From positions 1 through 33,650 of the forward strand of contig SKPY01000075.1 of the NCBI GenBank assembly GCA_007119305.1: a DNA stretch of 33,650 nucleotides, in the 5' to 3' direction. This document shows positions 15,817 to 23,094 of the stretch, in pieces; within the stretch, counting starts at the first letter, position 1, and every line of letters begins with the position of its first letter. The stretch is from Nitriliruptorales bacterium (GTDB lineage: Bacteria > Actinomycetota > Nitriliruptoria > Euzebyales > Egibacteraceae). The notes under the pieces were generated by a model that saw nothing but the letters and a program-made list of their open reading frames with translations, was not told the DNA's origin and made no database searches. The position numbers and the translations under genes were made by a program.

Positions 15817-15966
15817 GCGCCCGATCTGCTCGGCGAGGTCATCGTGAAGGTCGGGGAACGCCTCGACGTACATCTGTGGCATCTTCACCGCCGCGTCGGG
15901 ACTCTGGCCGAGCCCGAGCTCCTCGGGCACGTGGACGACGGCGTCGTCGGTGACGCACTCGCGGAA
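15817..15966 (-). pseudogene. Remnant of a SnoaL-like polyketide-cyclase/ester-cyclase gene
   Basis: Reading the minus strand, about 50 residues resemble the middle of the SnoaL-like fold: CVTDDAVVHVPEELGLG, then DAAVKMPQMYVEAFPDLHDD, then LAEQIG. In family members this is preceded by an N-terminal helix and followed by a further half of the barrel. Neither is present: upstream the frame turns into arginine-rich noise and downstream it runs straight into the antisense of the toxin gene. The gene was therefore probably cut at its 3' side at the toxin junction. Assignment is from pattern memory and is moderately secure; that it is non-functional is clear. Confidence 0.6.
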
Positions 15967-16213
15967 ACGCTGGGTGCTCGTTGGTGACCTCGCCCTCGCG
16001 CAGTTGGCCCGCGTAGGATGAGCGGCCGCAGATCGAGGTGGCGTGCCCCTTCTCGCGCGGCAGCCGCAGGTGCCGGTACGGCTCGTGGCGCGGAGGCGGT
16101 CCAGCGCCGGCAGGCCGCTCGTTTGCGTAGCGGTTCCCGTCGACATGGCCTGCTCATCCCGATGGGTTCAGCCGGTGCAGGCACCTCGCGCCGGGGCCGG
16201 TCGGCAGCGCCTC

Positions 16214-16229
16214 GGTAGGGCTGCCTATC
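16214..16229. promoter_or_regulatory. 16-nt inverted repeat GGTAGG-N4-CCTATC
   Basis: GGTAGG (16214-16219) and CCTATC (16224-16229) match at five of six positions. The site lies about 82 nt before the HD/LuxR gene start and 46 nt before its candidate -10 box. A second site of identical length and layout overlaps the stop codon of the same gene (17832-17847). Confidence 0.45.
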
Positions 16230-16274
16230 TTGCTGGGGCCGGTTTCGGCCCTGTACGGGTCCCCGGGACGCACC

Positions 16275-16280
16275 TAGACT
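16275..16280 (+). promoter_or_regulatory. Candidate -10 box TAGACT for the HD/LuxR gene
   Basis: TAGACT fits TANNNT and lies 15 nt before the GTG start. TGTACG at 16252-16257 is at 17-nt spacing but is a poor -35. The implied leader is under 10 nt. Confidence 0.4.
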
Positions 16281-16295
16281 CACTCGGCGGGTGAT

Positions 16296-17840
16296 GTGAT
16301 GCGGCTTGCGGACTTGTTGGCGGGACTGTCGCGGCTCGCTGACCTGGGGTTTGGGATTCCGGCGGGGGAGGCGCTGCGAGCGGCTGCGCTGAGCCTGGTG
16401 CTCGGCCGCTCGCTCAACCTGTCGGATGACGACCTCCGTGCGGGGATGTACACCGCGCTGCTGCACCACGTGGGCTGCACCGGGTACGCGCACGAGGCTG
16501 CACGGGCCGTCGGTGACGAGCTGACCATGTACTCGGTGACCGCGCAGACCGACCTGGCCGCCCCCAAGGAGATGTTCACGGTCCTCCTGCCGGGGTTGAC
16601 CCGCGGGCATCCGCTGCTGGAGCGGGCCAGGTTGGCGCTGGTCACGTTCACCCGCGGGCAGCGCATCGGGGTCGAGTCGACTACCGCCGCCTGCGAGGTG
16701 GGTCGTGACGCCGCACGTCGTCTGGGCCTGTCCGAGCAGGTGCAGCACAGCCTGTACCGCTCCTATGAGTGGTGGAACGGCAAGGGGGTTCCCGACGGGC
16801 TGGTCGGCGACGACATCCCGGTAGGCGCCCGGCTTGCGGCGCTGACCAGCACCGCGGCCCTGCTGGATGCCACCGCTGACGTCGAGCGGGCTGTCGAGGT
16901 TGTTCGGGGTGGCAGCGGCAAGTTGTTCGACCCCGAGCTCGCCGCCCGCTTCGCCGATGACGCCGTGAGCCTGCTCGGCGAGGTCAACGCCGCCGACCCC
17001 CAGCAGCTGGTGCTCGACGGCGAGCCCCGCCCGGTGATGAACGTAGCGGAGCCGGCCCTCGTTGAGGTCGCCACCGTCTTCGGCGACCTGGCCGACTTGA
17101 AGACCCCCTACACCCACGGCCACTCGCGCGAGGTCGCGACGCTGGCGCGCGACGCCGGCGAGCGGCTCGGCCTGTCGGCCGGCGACCTCGGCGACCTCGA
17201 GGCAGCGGCGCTGCTCCACGACGTCGGCCGGGTCGCGGTCTCCTCGGCCGTGTGGGACAAGCCCGGCCCGCTGAGCGCCCACGAGTGGGAGCAGGTGCGG
17301 CTGCACGCCTACCACTCCGAGCGCATCCTGGCCGCCTCCGAGCGGCTGGCGCCGCTGGCGTCGCTGGTCGGCGGCCACCACGAGCGCTGCGACGGCAGCG
17401 GCTACCACCGCGGCTGCACCCACGCCGAGCTGTCGCTGCCGGCCCGGGTGCTGGCCGCCGCCGACGCCTACCAGGCCATGACCCAACCGCGTCCGCACCG
17501 GCCGGCGCGGACCCCCGAGCAGGCCGAGGCGCAGGTGTGCGCCGACGTCGACACCCGACGCCTCGACCCGGACGCGGTAGGGGCCGTGCTCACCGCTGCC
17601 GGCCACCAGGCGGTGGTCCGCCGACAGCCGCCCGCGGGGCTGACCGACCGCGAGGTGGAGGTGCTCGCCCTGGTCGCCGAGGGGTGCAGCAACAAGCAGA
17701 TCGCCCAACGGCTGGTGATCTCCCGGCGCACCGCCGAGCACCACGTGCAGCACATCTACACCAAGATCGGCGCCTCCAGCCGGGCCGCCGCGGCGCTGTT
17801 CGCCATGGAGCACAAGCTGCTCGCACCGCAAGGTAGGTAA
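16296..17840 (+). CDS. Tandem HD-GYP-like domain protein with C-terminal LuxR-type DNA-binding domain
   Basis: This 514-residue protein combines two HD-type modules and a LuxR helix-turn-helix. The first module (about residues 1-230) is degenerate: LLHHVG at 56-60 stands where LLHDIG is expected, and EWWNGKGVPDGL at 158-169 replaces HHERxDGxGYPxGL. The second (about 255-395) keeps the metal-binding HD pair (H308, D309 in LLHDVGR) and HHERCDGSGYHRG at 361-373, with H in place of the P of GYP. The LuxR domain spans about 449-510 (LTDREVEVLALVAEG, then NKQIAQRLVISRRTAEHHVQHIY). It may hydrolyse or sense a nucleotide and regulate transcription directly. GTG 16296 and ATG 16299 are both possible starts. 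Flanked by gene remnants and paired inverted repeats. Confidence 0.85.
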   Translation: MMRLADLLAGLSRLADLGFGIPAGEALRAAALSLVLGRSLNLSDDDLRAGMYTALLHHVGCTGYAHEAARAVGDELTMYSVTAQTDLAAPKEMFTVLLPGLTRGHPLLERARLALVTFTRGQRIGVESTTAACEVGRDAARRLGLSEQVQHSLYRSYEWWNGKGVPDGLVGDDIPVGARLAALTSTAALLDATADVERAVEVVRGGSGKLFDPELAARFADDAVSLLGEVNAADPQQLVLDGEPRPVMNVAEPALVEVATVFGDLADLKTPYTHGHSREVATLARDAGERLGLSAGDLGDLEAAALLHDVGRVAVSSAVWDKPGPLSAHEWEQVRLHAYHSERILAASERLAPLASLVGGHHERCDGSGYHRGCTHAELSLPARVLAAADAYQAMTQPRPHRPARTPEQAEAQVCADVDTRRLDPDAVGAVLTAAGHQAVVRRQPPAGLTDREVEVLALVAEGCSNKQIAQRLVISRRTAEHHVQHIYTKIGASSRAAAALFAMEHKLLAPQGR

Positions 17841-17847
17841 CCCTACC
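17832..17847. promoter_or_regulatory. 16-nt inverted repeat GGTAGG-N4-CCTACC
   Basis: GGTAGG (17832-17837) and CCTACC (17842-17847) form a perfect 6+6 inverted repeat around TAAC, overlapping the HD/LuxR stop codon. It lies about 70 nt before the truncated hydrolase start. Same arm sequence and spacing as the site at 16214-16229, so a shared DNA-binding protein is plausible. Confidence 0.5.
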
Positions 17848-17857
17848 GATGCGCTCT

Positions 17858-17884
17858 GACCGGTCGTGGTAGATGCTGCCGGTC
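17858..17884. repeat. Inverted repeat GACCGG-N15-CCGGTC
   Basis: The 6-nt arms are perfect complements (17858-17863 and 17879-17884). The position just after the HD/LuxR gene would suit an end-of-transcript hairpin, though no T run follows and the loop is long. Confidence 0.3.
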
Positions 17885-17916
17885 CCGGTTGCACCCGACG
17901 GGAAGCGAAGTCCGGC

Positions 17917-18153
17917 ATGACCGCCAGCGACCAAGCGACCCTGTCGCACACCACCTCCCGTGACGGCACTGCGATCGTCTACTGGACGACCGGCGAGGGC
18001 CCCCCGCTCGTCCTGGTGCACGGCAGGAGCGCCGACCACACACGCTGGGACGCGCTGCGGCCGCACCTGGAGCCGTCCCGTCGGTGGGCGCGCAACCGAG
18101 CGCGGGCATCCCGTCAGCGCGTCGCGCCTGGCCACCCAACACGCCGCGGCTAG
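17917..18153 (+). pseudogene. Truncated alpha/beta hydrolase (N-terminal fragment)
   Basis: About the first 55 residues match the start of an alpha/beta hydrolase: HTTSRDGTAIVYWTTGEGP, then PLVLVHGRSADHTRWDALRPHLEP. The HG of LVLVHG is the usual oxyanion-hole motif. After PHLEPS (about 18080) the frame becomes arginine-rich and unrelated and ends at 18153, so the nucleophile elbow, the lid and the catalytic Asp and His are all absent. Full-length relatives are about 250-300 residues. A deletion that joined this gene to the mnmA promoter region is the simplest explanation. The ATG at 17917 has a weak GGAAG upstream. Confidence 0.75.
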
Positions 18154-18156
18154 GGT
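18151..18156 (+). promoter_or_regulatory. -10 box TAGGGT 8 nt before the mnmA start (leaderless type)
   Basis: TAGGGT fits TANNNT and is followed by 8 nt and the mnmA ATG, so the message would start at or near the A of the ATG. The box overlaps the last codon of the hydrolase fragment. Confidence 0.5.
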
Positions 18157-18164
18157 GGGCGGCG

Positions 18165-19217
18165 ATGAAGGTGCTCGTCGCGCTGTCGGGTGGCGTCGAC
18201 TCGTCGATGACCGCCGCGTTGCTCTGCGATGCCGGCCACGACGTGACCGGCGTCCACCTGAAGATGGCCTCAACTCGCCCCGAGGGGCGAGGCCGCGGCT
18301 GCTGCACGCTCGACGACGCGCGCGACGCCCGCCGCGTCGCTGACGCGTTGGGGATCCCCTGCTACGTCTGGGACCTCTCCGAGGCCTTTGCCGAGCGGGT
18401 CGTGGACGACTTCGTCACGGAGTACGCCGCGGGGCGGACGCCCAACCCGTGCATCCGCTGCAACGAGCGGGTGAAGTACTCGGCCCTGCTCGCTCGCGCG
18501 CGTGCGGTCGGCTTCGACGCCCTCGCCACCGGCCACCACGTGCGGCTGCGGCACCAGGGCGGTCGCTGGCGGCTGCGGCGTGCGGCGGACCCCGCGAAGG
18601 ATCAGACCTACGTGCTCTACATGGCCACGCAGGACCAGCTCGCGCACACGCTGTGGCCCGCGGGCGAGCACACCAAGGCGGACCTGCGGGCGCTGGCTGC
18701 CGAACGCGGGCTCGTCACCGCATCCAAGCCCGACAGCCACGACATCTGCTTCATCCCGTCGGGAGATGTCGCCTCGTTCCTGCGCCCGCGGATCGGCGCA
18801 CGCGCCGGCACGTTCGTGGGCCCCGGAGGCGAGGTGCTCGGCCGACACGACGGGGCCTACCGGTTCACCATCGGGCAGCGGCGCGGCCTCGGGCTGTCCG
18901 GACTCGACGAACCCCTCTACGTGACGGGCATCACCGGTGAGACGGTCCACGTGGGTCCGCGGACAGCGCTGGAGGTGACCGACCTCGAGGCGAACGGGGT
19001 GTCGTGGGTGGCCGGCACCCCGCCAGCAGCACCCATGGTCGGCGCGCAGGTCCGCTACCGCGGGCGGCCGTTGCCGGCACGCCTCGACGTCGACGGCGAT
19101 CGCATCCGCGTCGCGTTCTCTGACGAGTACCCCTCAGGGGTGGCGCCCGGACAGGCGGTGGTGCTCTACGACGGCGGGGAGTGCCTCGGCGGCGCGACGA
19201 TCACCCGGGCCGCGTAG
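18165..19217 (+). CDS. mnmA: tRNA-specific 2-thiouridylase MnmA
   Basis: This 350-residue cytoplasmic enzyme adenylates and thiolates uridine 34 of tRNAs for Lys, Glu and Gln. The PP-loop SGGVDSS is at residues 8-14. The two catalytic cysteines are C96 in NPCIRC and C195 in DICFIP, the usual pair for persulfide transfer and disulfide formation. The C-terminal part has GEVLGRHDGAYRFTIGQRRG and the beta-barrel domain up to the end. The ATG at 18165 starts exactly at the conserved N-terminus; upstream frame is antisense/remnant sequence. The sulfur donor is probably the cysteine desulfurase encoded about 3 kb upstream, which in related genomes is often the adjacent gene. Confidence 0.96.
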   Translation: MKVLVALSGGVDSSMTAALLCDAGHDVTGVHLKMASTRPEGRGRGCCTLDDARDARRVADALGIPCYVWDLSEAFAERVVDDFVTEYAAGRTPNPCIRCNERVKYSALLARARAVGFDALATGHHVRLRHQGGRWRLRRAADPAKDQTYVLYMATQDQLAHTLWPAGEHTKADLRALAAERGLVTASKPDSHDICFIPSGDVASFLRPRIGARAGTFVGPGGEVLGRHDGAYRFTIGQRRGLGLSGLDEPLYVTGITGETVHVGPRTALEVTDLEANGVSWVAGTPPAAPMVGAQVRYRGRPLPARLDVDGDRIRVAFSDEYPSGVAPGQAVVLYDGGECLGGATITRAA

Positions 19218-19304
19218 CAGCCACGCAGAGGGGCGCCGCGTCGCCAGGGTGGCGGAGCAGCGCGCAGTCCGGTGTCGCTCCGCCGGCGTGACTCAGCCAG
19301 TGGG

Positions 19305-19310
19305 TAGCCT
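19305..19310 (+). promoter_or_regulatory. -10 box TAGCCT 8 nt before the ligA start (leaderless type)
   Basis: TAGCCT fits TANNNT, and the ligA ATG follows after 8 nt with no ribosome site between. GTGACT (19288-19293) upstream is too close to serve as a normal -35. Confidence 0.5.
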
Positions 19311-19318
19311 TGTCCGCC

Positions 19319-21382
19319 ATGAACGCCTCAGGTCGCGCCAGCGGAGCCCGGGGCAGGGCCGACGTGTCGCCCCGCCGCCGGGTCGCCGAGCTCCGCGCCG
19401 AGATCGAGCGGCACCGCTACCGCTACTTCATCCTCGACGACCCCGAGATCTCCGATGAGCAGTTCGACAAGCTCGTCCGGGAGCTGCGCGAGCTCGAGGA
19501 GAGCCATCCACAGCTCGACCATCGCGACTCGCCCACGCACAAGGTCGGCGCCCCACCGGATCCGGCGTTCACCGCGGTCCAGCACCGCCAGCCGATGCTG
19601 TCACTCGACAACGCGTTCGACCGCGACGAGTTCCAGGCGTGGCTCGACCGGGTGGAGCGCGGCCTCGAGGGGACCCGCAACCGCTACACCTGCGAGCTCA
19701 AGATCGACGGCGTGGCCATCAGCCTGTCGTACGTCGACGGGTGGTTCGAGCGTGCGGTGACGCGCGGGGACGGCCGCACCGGCGAGGACATCACCGCGAA
19801 CGCCCGCACGATCGCCGCGATCCCCCCCGTGCTCGAGCTCGACGAGCCGCCGGCGCTGCTCGAGGTCCGCGGCGAGGTCTTCTACCCCGTCGACGCCTTC
19901 GAGGAGATGAACGCGGCCCGCGAGGAGGCCGGCGAGCCACGCTTCGCGAACCCACGCAACGCGGCGAGCGGCGCGCTGCGCCAGAAGGACCCCCGTATCA
20001 CTGCCAGCCGGCCGCTGTCACTCGTCTGCCATGGCATGGGCGCCGTGGAGGGCTTTGCGCCGGACAGTCACAGCGACTTTCTGCGCCGCATCGCCGAGGC
20101 CGGCCTCCCCACGGCGCCGGAGACCCGGACTGTCGACACCCCCGACGACGTGTGGGCGTTCATCGAGCACTGGCGTGAGCACCGCCACGACCCGGCGTAC
20201 GAGATCGACGGCGTGGTCGTGAAGGTCGACGAGTACGCGAACCAGCGGCGCCTCGGCTACACCTCGAGCGCCCCACGCTGGGCGCTCGCGTTCAAGTACC
20301 CGCCGGAGGAGCGCGAGACCCTGCTGCACGACATCAAGGTCAACGTCGGCCGCACCGGCAAGGTCACCCCCTACGCGGTGCTCGAGCCCGTCCTGGTCGC
20401 CGGTTCGACGATCTCGACCGCGACGCTGCACAACGAGGACCAGCTCGCGATGAAGGACGTGCGGCCCGGCGACACCGTGATCGTGCGCAAGGCCGGCGAC
20501 GTCATCCCCGAGGTCGTCGCCTACGTCCCGGCGAAGCGCCCCCGCCAGGTCGAGGAGGCGGGCCCCTGGCGCTTCCCCGACTCCTGTCCCTTCTGCGGCT
20601 CGCCGATCGAGCGGCTCGAGGGCGAGGCGGCGAGCTACTGCGCGAACATCGACTGCCCAAACCGGCTGCTCGAGTCGATCGCTCACTTCGCGTCACGCGG
20701 GGCGATGGACATCGAGGGCCTGGGGTACGAGACGACGAAGCAGCTGCTGGACGAAGGCCTCGTGCAGGACCTCGCCGACATCTACCACCTCGACCGCGAG
20801 GCGCTGCTCGCGCTCGACCGCTTCGGCGAGCGCAAGGCCGACAACCTGCTCGCCGGCATCGAGGCGAGCAAGACGCAGCCGCTCGAGCGCCTCTTGGTGG
20901 CGCTGAACATCCGCCACGTCGGCGGCACCGTGGCGCGCCTGCTCGCTCGGGCCTTCGGAGACCTCGAGCGCCTGCGGGCGGCAGACGCCGAGGCCATCGA
21001 GGCCGTCAGCGGCATCGGCCCGATCGTCGCGCGTGCGGTGCGCGCGTTCTTCGACAACGAGCGCAACGCGGCGCTCGTCGACAAGCTCGTCGACTCCGGC
21101 GTGCGCACCGACACCGACGTCGCCCGCGGCGCGAGCACGCTGGAGGGCTGGACGGTCGTGCTCACCGGGGGCCTCGAGGGCTTCACCCGCGACGAGGCGA
21201 AGGAGCAGGTCGAGGACCGGGGCGGCAAGGTCACCTCGAGCGTGTCGAAGAAGACCTCCGTCGTCGTGGCCGGCGCTGACCCGGGCACCAAGGTGGACAA
21301 GGCGCGGGCCCTCGACGTGCCGGTCATCGACGAGGCCGCGTTCGTGAAGCTGCTGGAGACGGGGGAGCTGGCCGAGGCATAG
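19319..21382 (+). CDS. ligA: NAD-dependent DNA ligase LigA
   Basis: This 687-residue enzyme seals nicks in DNA during replication and repair, using NAD. The adenylation domain has the nucleophilic lysine K128 in CELKIDGVAISLSY. The OB fold follows with VGRTGKVTPYAVLEPV, then the four-cysteine zinc finger (CPFC, then CANIDC), the helix-hairpin-helix region with LERLLVALNIRHVGGTVA, and a C-terminal BRCT domain from about GWTVVLTGGLEGF to the end. The length is standard. I chose the ATG at 19319 rather than the TTG at 19310, because the TTG would lie inside the apparent -10 box. The alcohol dehydrogenase gene starts 9 nt after its stop. Confidence 0.97.
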   Translation: MNASGRASGARGRADVSPRRRVAELRAEIERHRYRYFILDDPEISDEQFDKLVRELRELEESHPQLDHRDSPTHKVGAPPDPAFTAVQHRQPMLSLDNAFDRDEFQAWLDRVERGLEGTRNRYTCELKIDGVAISLSYVDGWFERAVTRGDGRTGEDITANARTIAAIPPVLELDEPPALLEVRGEVFYPVDAFEEMNAAREEAGEPRFANPRNAASGALRQKDPRITASRPLSLVCHGMGAVEGFAPDSHSDFLRRIAEAGLPTAPETRTVDTPDDVWAFIEHWREHRHDPAYEIDGVVVKVDEYANQRRLGYTSSAPRWALAFKYPPEERETLLHDIKVNVGRTGKVTPYAVLEPVLVAGSTISTATLHNEDQLAMKDVRPGDTVIVRKAGDVIPEVVAYVPAKRPRQVEEAGPWRFPDSCPFCGSPIERLEGEAASYCANIDCPNRLLESIAHFASRGAMDIEGLGYETTKQLLDEGLVQDLADIYHLDREALLALDRFGERKADNLLAGIEASKTQPLERLLVALNIRHVGGTVARLLARAFGDLERLRAADAEAIEAVSGIGPIVARAVRAFFDNERNAALVDKLVDSGVRTDTDVARGASTLEGWTVVLTGGLEGFTRDEAKEQVEDRGGKVTSSVSKKTSVVVAGADPGTKVDKARALDVPVIDEAAFVKLLETGELAEA

Positions 21383-21391
21383 GGGTCTGGT

Positions 21392-22402
21392 GTGCGTGCG
21401 TGGGCGGTGGTTGACCCCGCTCCGATCGAGCGCAGGCCGCTGCGGGCGGTCGAGCGTGCTGTGCCCGACCCGGGTCCCGGGGAGGTGCGCGTGCGGGTGC
21501 GCGCGTGCGGGGTGTGCCGCACTGACCTGCACCTCGCTGAGGGCGATCTGCCGCCCCGGCGGCCCGGGGTGGTCCCGGGGCACGAGGCGGTGGGCACCGT
21601 CGAGGGCCGCGGGCCGGGTGCCGAGCGGTTCGCCTCCGGCGCCCGGGTCGGCGTCCCGTGGCTGCGCCGGACCTGCCACCGCTGCCGCTTCTGCCGCTCG
21701 GGCCGCGAGAACCTGTGCGTGGCCCCTGAGTTCACCGCCTGGGACGCCGACGGCGGCTTCGCCGAGTACTGCACGGTCCCGGAGGCCTACGCCTACGATC
21801 TGACGGGCCTCGACGGCGTGTTCGACGACGAGCACGCCGCGCCGCTGCTGTGCGCGGGCATCATCGGCTACCGGGCCCTGCGCCTCAGCGGCGCCGGCCA
21901 GGGGGATGCGCTCGGCATCTACGGGTTCGGCGCGTCGGCCCATCTCGCGGCGCAGGTCGCCGTCCACCGCGGCATGCGCGTGCACGTGCTGACGCGCAAC
22001 CCGCGGGCCCGGTCGCGGGCGCTCGCCCTCGGTGCGGCGAGCGCACAGGATGCCGCGGCGCCCCCGCCCGAACCGCTCGCTGCCGCGGTGCTGTTCGCCC
22101 CCGACGGCGGCCTCGTGCTCCCCGCGCTCGAGGCGCTGGACCGAGGCGGGACCCTGGCGATCGCGGGGATTCACCTCACGGACGTGCCGGCCCTCAGCTA
22201 CGAGCGGCACCTGTTCTACGAGCGCCGCGTCCGCAGCGTCACGGCCAACACCCGCGCGGACGGCGAGGAGTTCCTGCGCCTGGCCGCGGCGATCCCCGTC
22301 CGGGTGACCACGAGCCCGTACGGGCTGGACGAGGCTGACGTGGCGCTCGAAGCGCTCGCGCGGGGACGGGTGCGAGGAGCCGCGGTCCTGCTGGCGCGCT
22401 GA
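21392..22402 (+). CDS. Zinc-dependent alcohol dehydrogenase
   Basis: This 336-residue medium-chain dehydrogenase oxidises an alcohol, or reduces an aldehyde, with NAD(P). Catalytic zinc ligands are C42 in CGVCRTDLH, H64 in GHEAVG and probably C154 in LLCAGIIGYRAL. The structural zinc cysteines are all present at 95, 98, 101 and 109 (CHRCRFC and ENLC). The Rossmann domain starts with GIYGFGASAHLAAQ near residues 175-190. The GTG start at 21392 follows ligA by 9 nt with a weak GGGG ribosome site, so it is likely cotranscribed with ligA. The C154 and YGFGASAH pattern fits the zinc-binding alcohol dehydrogenases that end in short C-termini. Physiological substrate is unknown. Confidence 0.9.
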   Translation: MRAWAVVDPAPIERRPLRAVERAVPDPGPGEVRVRVRACGVCRTDLHLAEGDLPPRRPGVVPGHEAVGTVEGRGPGAERFASGARVGVPWLRRTCHRCRFCRSGRENLCVAPEFTAWDADGGFAEYCTVPEAYAYDLTGLDGVFDDEHAAPLLCAGIIGYRALRLSGAGQGDALGIYGFGASAHLAAQVAVHRGMRVHVLTRNPRARSRALALGAASAQDAAAPPPEPLAAAVLFAPDGGLVLPALEALDRGGTLAIAGIHLTDVPALSYERHLFYERRVRSVTANTRADGEEFLRLAAAIPVRVTTSPYGLDEADVALEALARGRVRGAAVLLAR

Positions 22403-22453
22403 ACGCCACGCCCCGGACGTGCGGGCGGCTTCGTCCCCGGCGCTGCCGAGCGC

Positions 22454-22477
22454 GCACTCCCGTGACGGGCGCAGTGC
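22454..22477. terminator. Bulged stem-loop between convergent genes
   Basis: GCACT-CCCG (22454-22462) pairs with CGGG (22466-22469) and, after a 3-nt bulge, AGTGC (22473-22477), around a TGA loop. It lies between the alcohol dehydrogenase and the archease-like gene, which converge. No T run follows on either strand. Confidence 0.4.
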
Positions 22478-22905
22478 TACGGTGCGAGCACCGCGCGGGC
22501 GGTCCACAGACCGTCATGGGGGTCGAGCTCCAGCTGCGCACCGGTGATCCCCCGCGGCGCTGCTCCCGTCGGTTGCACCACCGCGAGCGCTGCGACGTCC
22601 ACGCAACCCGCGAGTCCGCCGTCCTCGGTCTCGGCGAGGGCGATGTCGACCGGGACCACCTGCAGCAGCGCCCGCAGCTCGAGCACCTGCTCCAGCAGCT
22701 CGGAGAGCTGCTCATCCCCGGGGGCCGGTGGCAGCACCAGGGTCAGGGTCTCGGTGGTCACGACGGAGGAGGTATCGGCGAACGCCTCCACGAGTGCGCG
22801 CACCGCCTGTGCAAGGCACTCGGGCTTGGACGGCGCCCAGGCCTCGACGATGCAGCCGGCGGTGCCCGGCAGCACCCGGTGGCCGCGCTCTGCCGTTGTC
22901 GCCAT
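22477..22905 (-). CDS. Archease-like protein with altered metal-site residues
   Basis: This 142-residue protein has the overall pattern of archease, the small calcium-binding partner of RtcB-type RNA ligases in archaea and some bacteria. The N-terminus GHRVLPGTAGCIVEAWAPSKPECLAQAVRALVEAF parallels the family's H-TAD-G--AW- region, and the C-terminal GLWTARAVLAP parallels its last strand. However, the conserved HTAD near the N-terminus reads GTAG here, and the histidine expected before the last strands is absent. It may be a paralogue with another role. The ATG at 22905 has GAGGAG at good spacing. It is transcribed away from the PflX-type gene. No rtcB is in the window. The family call is from pattern memory. 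Confidence 0.6.
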   Translation of the reverse strand: MATTAERGHRVLPGTAGCIVEAWAPSKPECLAQAVRALVEAFADTSSVVTTETLTLVLPPAPGDEQLSELLEQVLELRALLQVVPVDIALAETEDGGLAGCVDVAALAVVQPTGAAPRGITGAQLELDPHDGLWTARAVLAP

Positions 22906-23094
22906 GCGCGCTCCTCGCTCGCCTTGCCTTGAGCCTTGGGCACGCGCAGGCGTGGCGGCAAGGGCCCATCGGCCCCGCCGGGCCGGGCCGAGTGCAGCCT
23001 TGTGGAGCCGCGGAGCTGGCGGGGGACTCCAGTCCCTGTGCTCATGGCCCGTTCAGCCCTGTCGAGTGCCAGGGCGGGCCTCCAGGCTCGGCGC

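Larger units (their letters stand above)
15970..16295. other. Non-coding stretch upstream of the HD/LuxR gene
   Basis: Together with the SnoaL remnant this makes a 482-nt gap without an intact gene. I see no further recognisable coding sequence: the frames that are open here are arginine- and proline-rich and match nothing I know. The right part holds the inverted repeat at 16214-16229 and a -10 box at 16275-16280. Confidence 0.5.

Noticed and set aside
16018..16294. Short plus-strand open frames between the toxin and the HD/LuxR gene
   Set aside because: They are arginine- and alanine-rich, have no ribosome site or family match, and overlap the inverted repeat and promoter of the next gene.
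15885..17969. Minus-strand open frame of 694 codons across the HD/LuxR gene
   Set aside because: It is the antisense shadow of the HD/LuxR gene, and the product is repetitive Gly/Arg/Gln-rich sequence with no domain. Only the short SnoaL-like stretch, in a different minus frame, has family resemblance.
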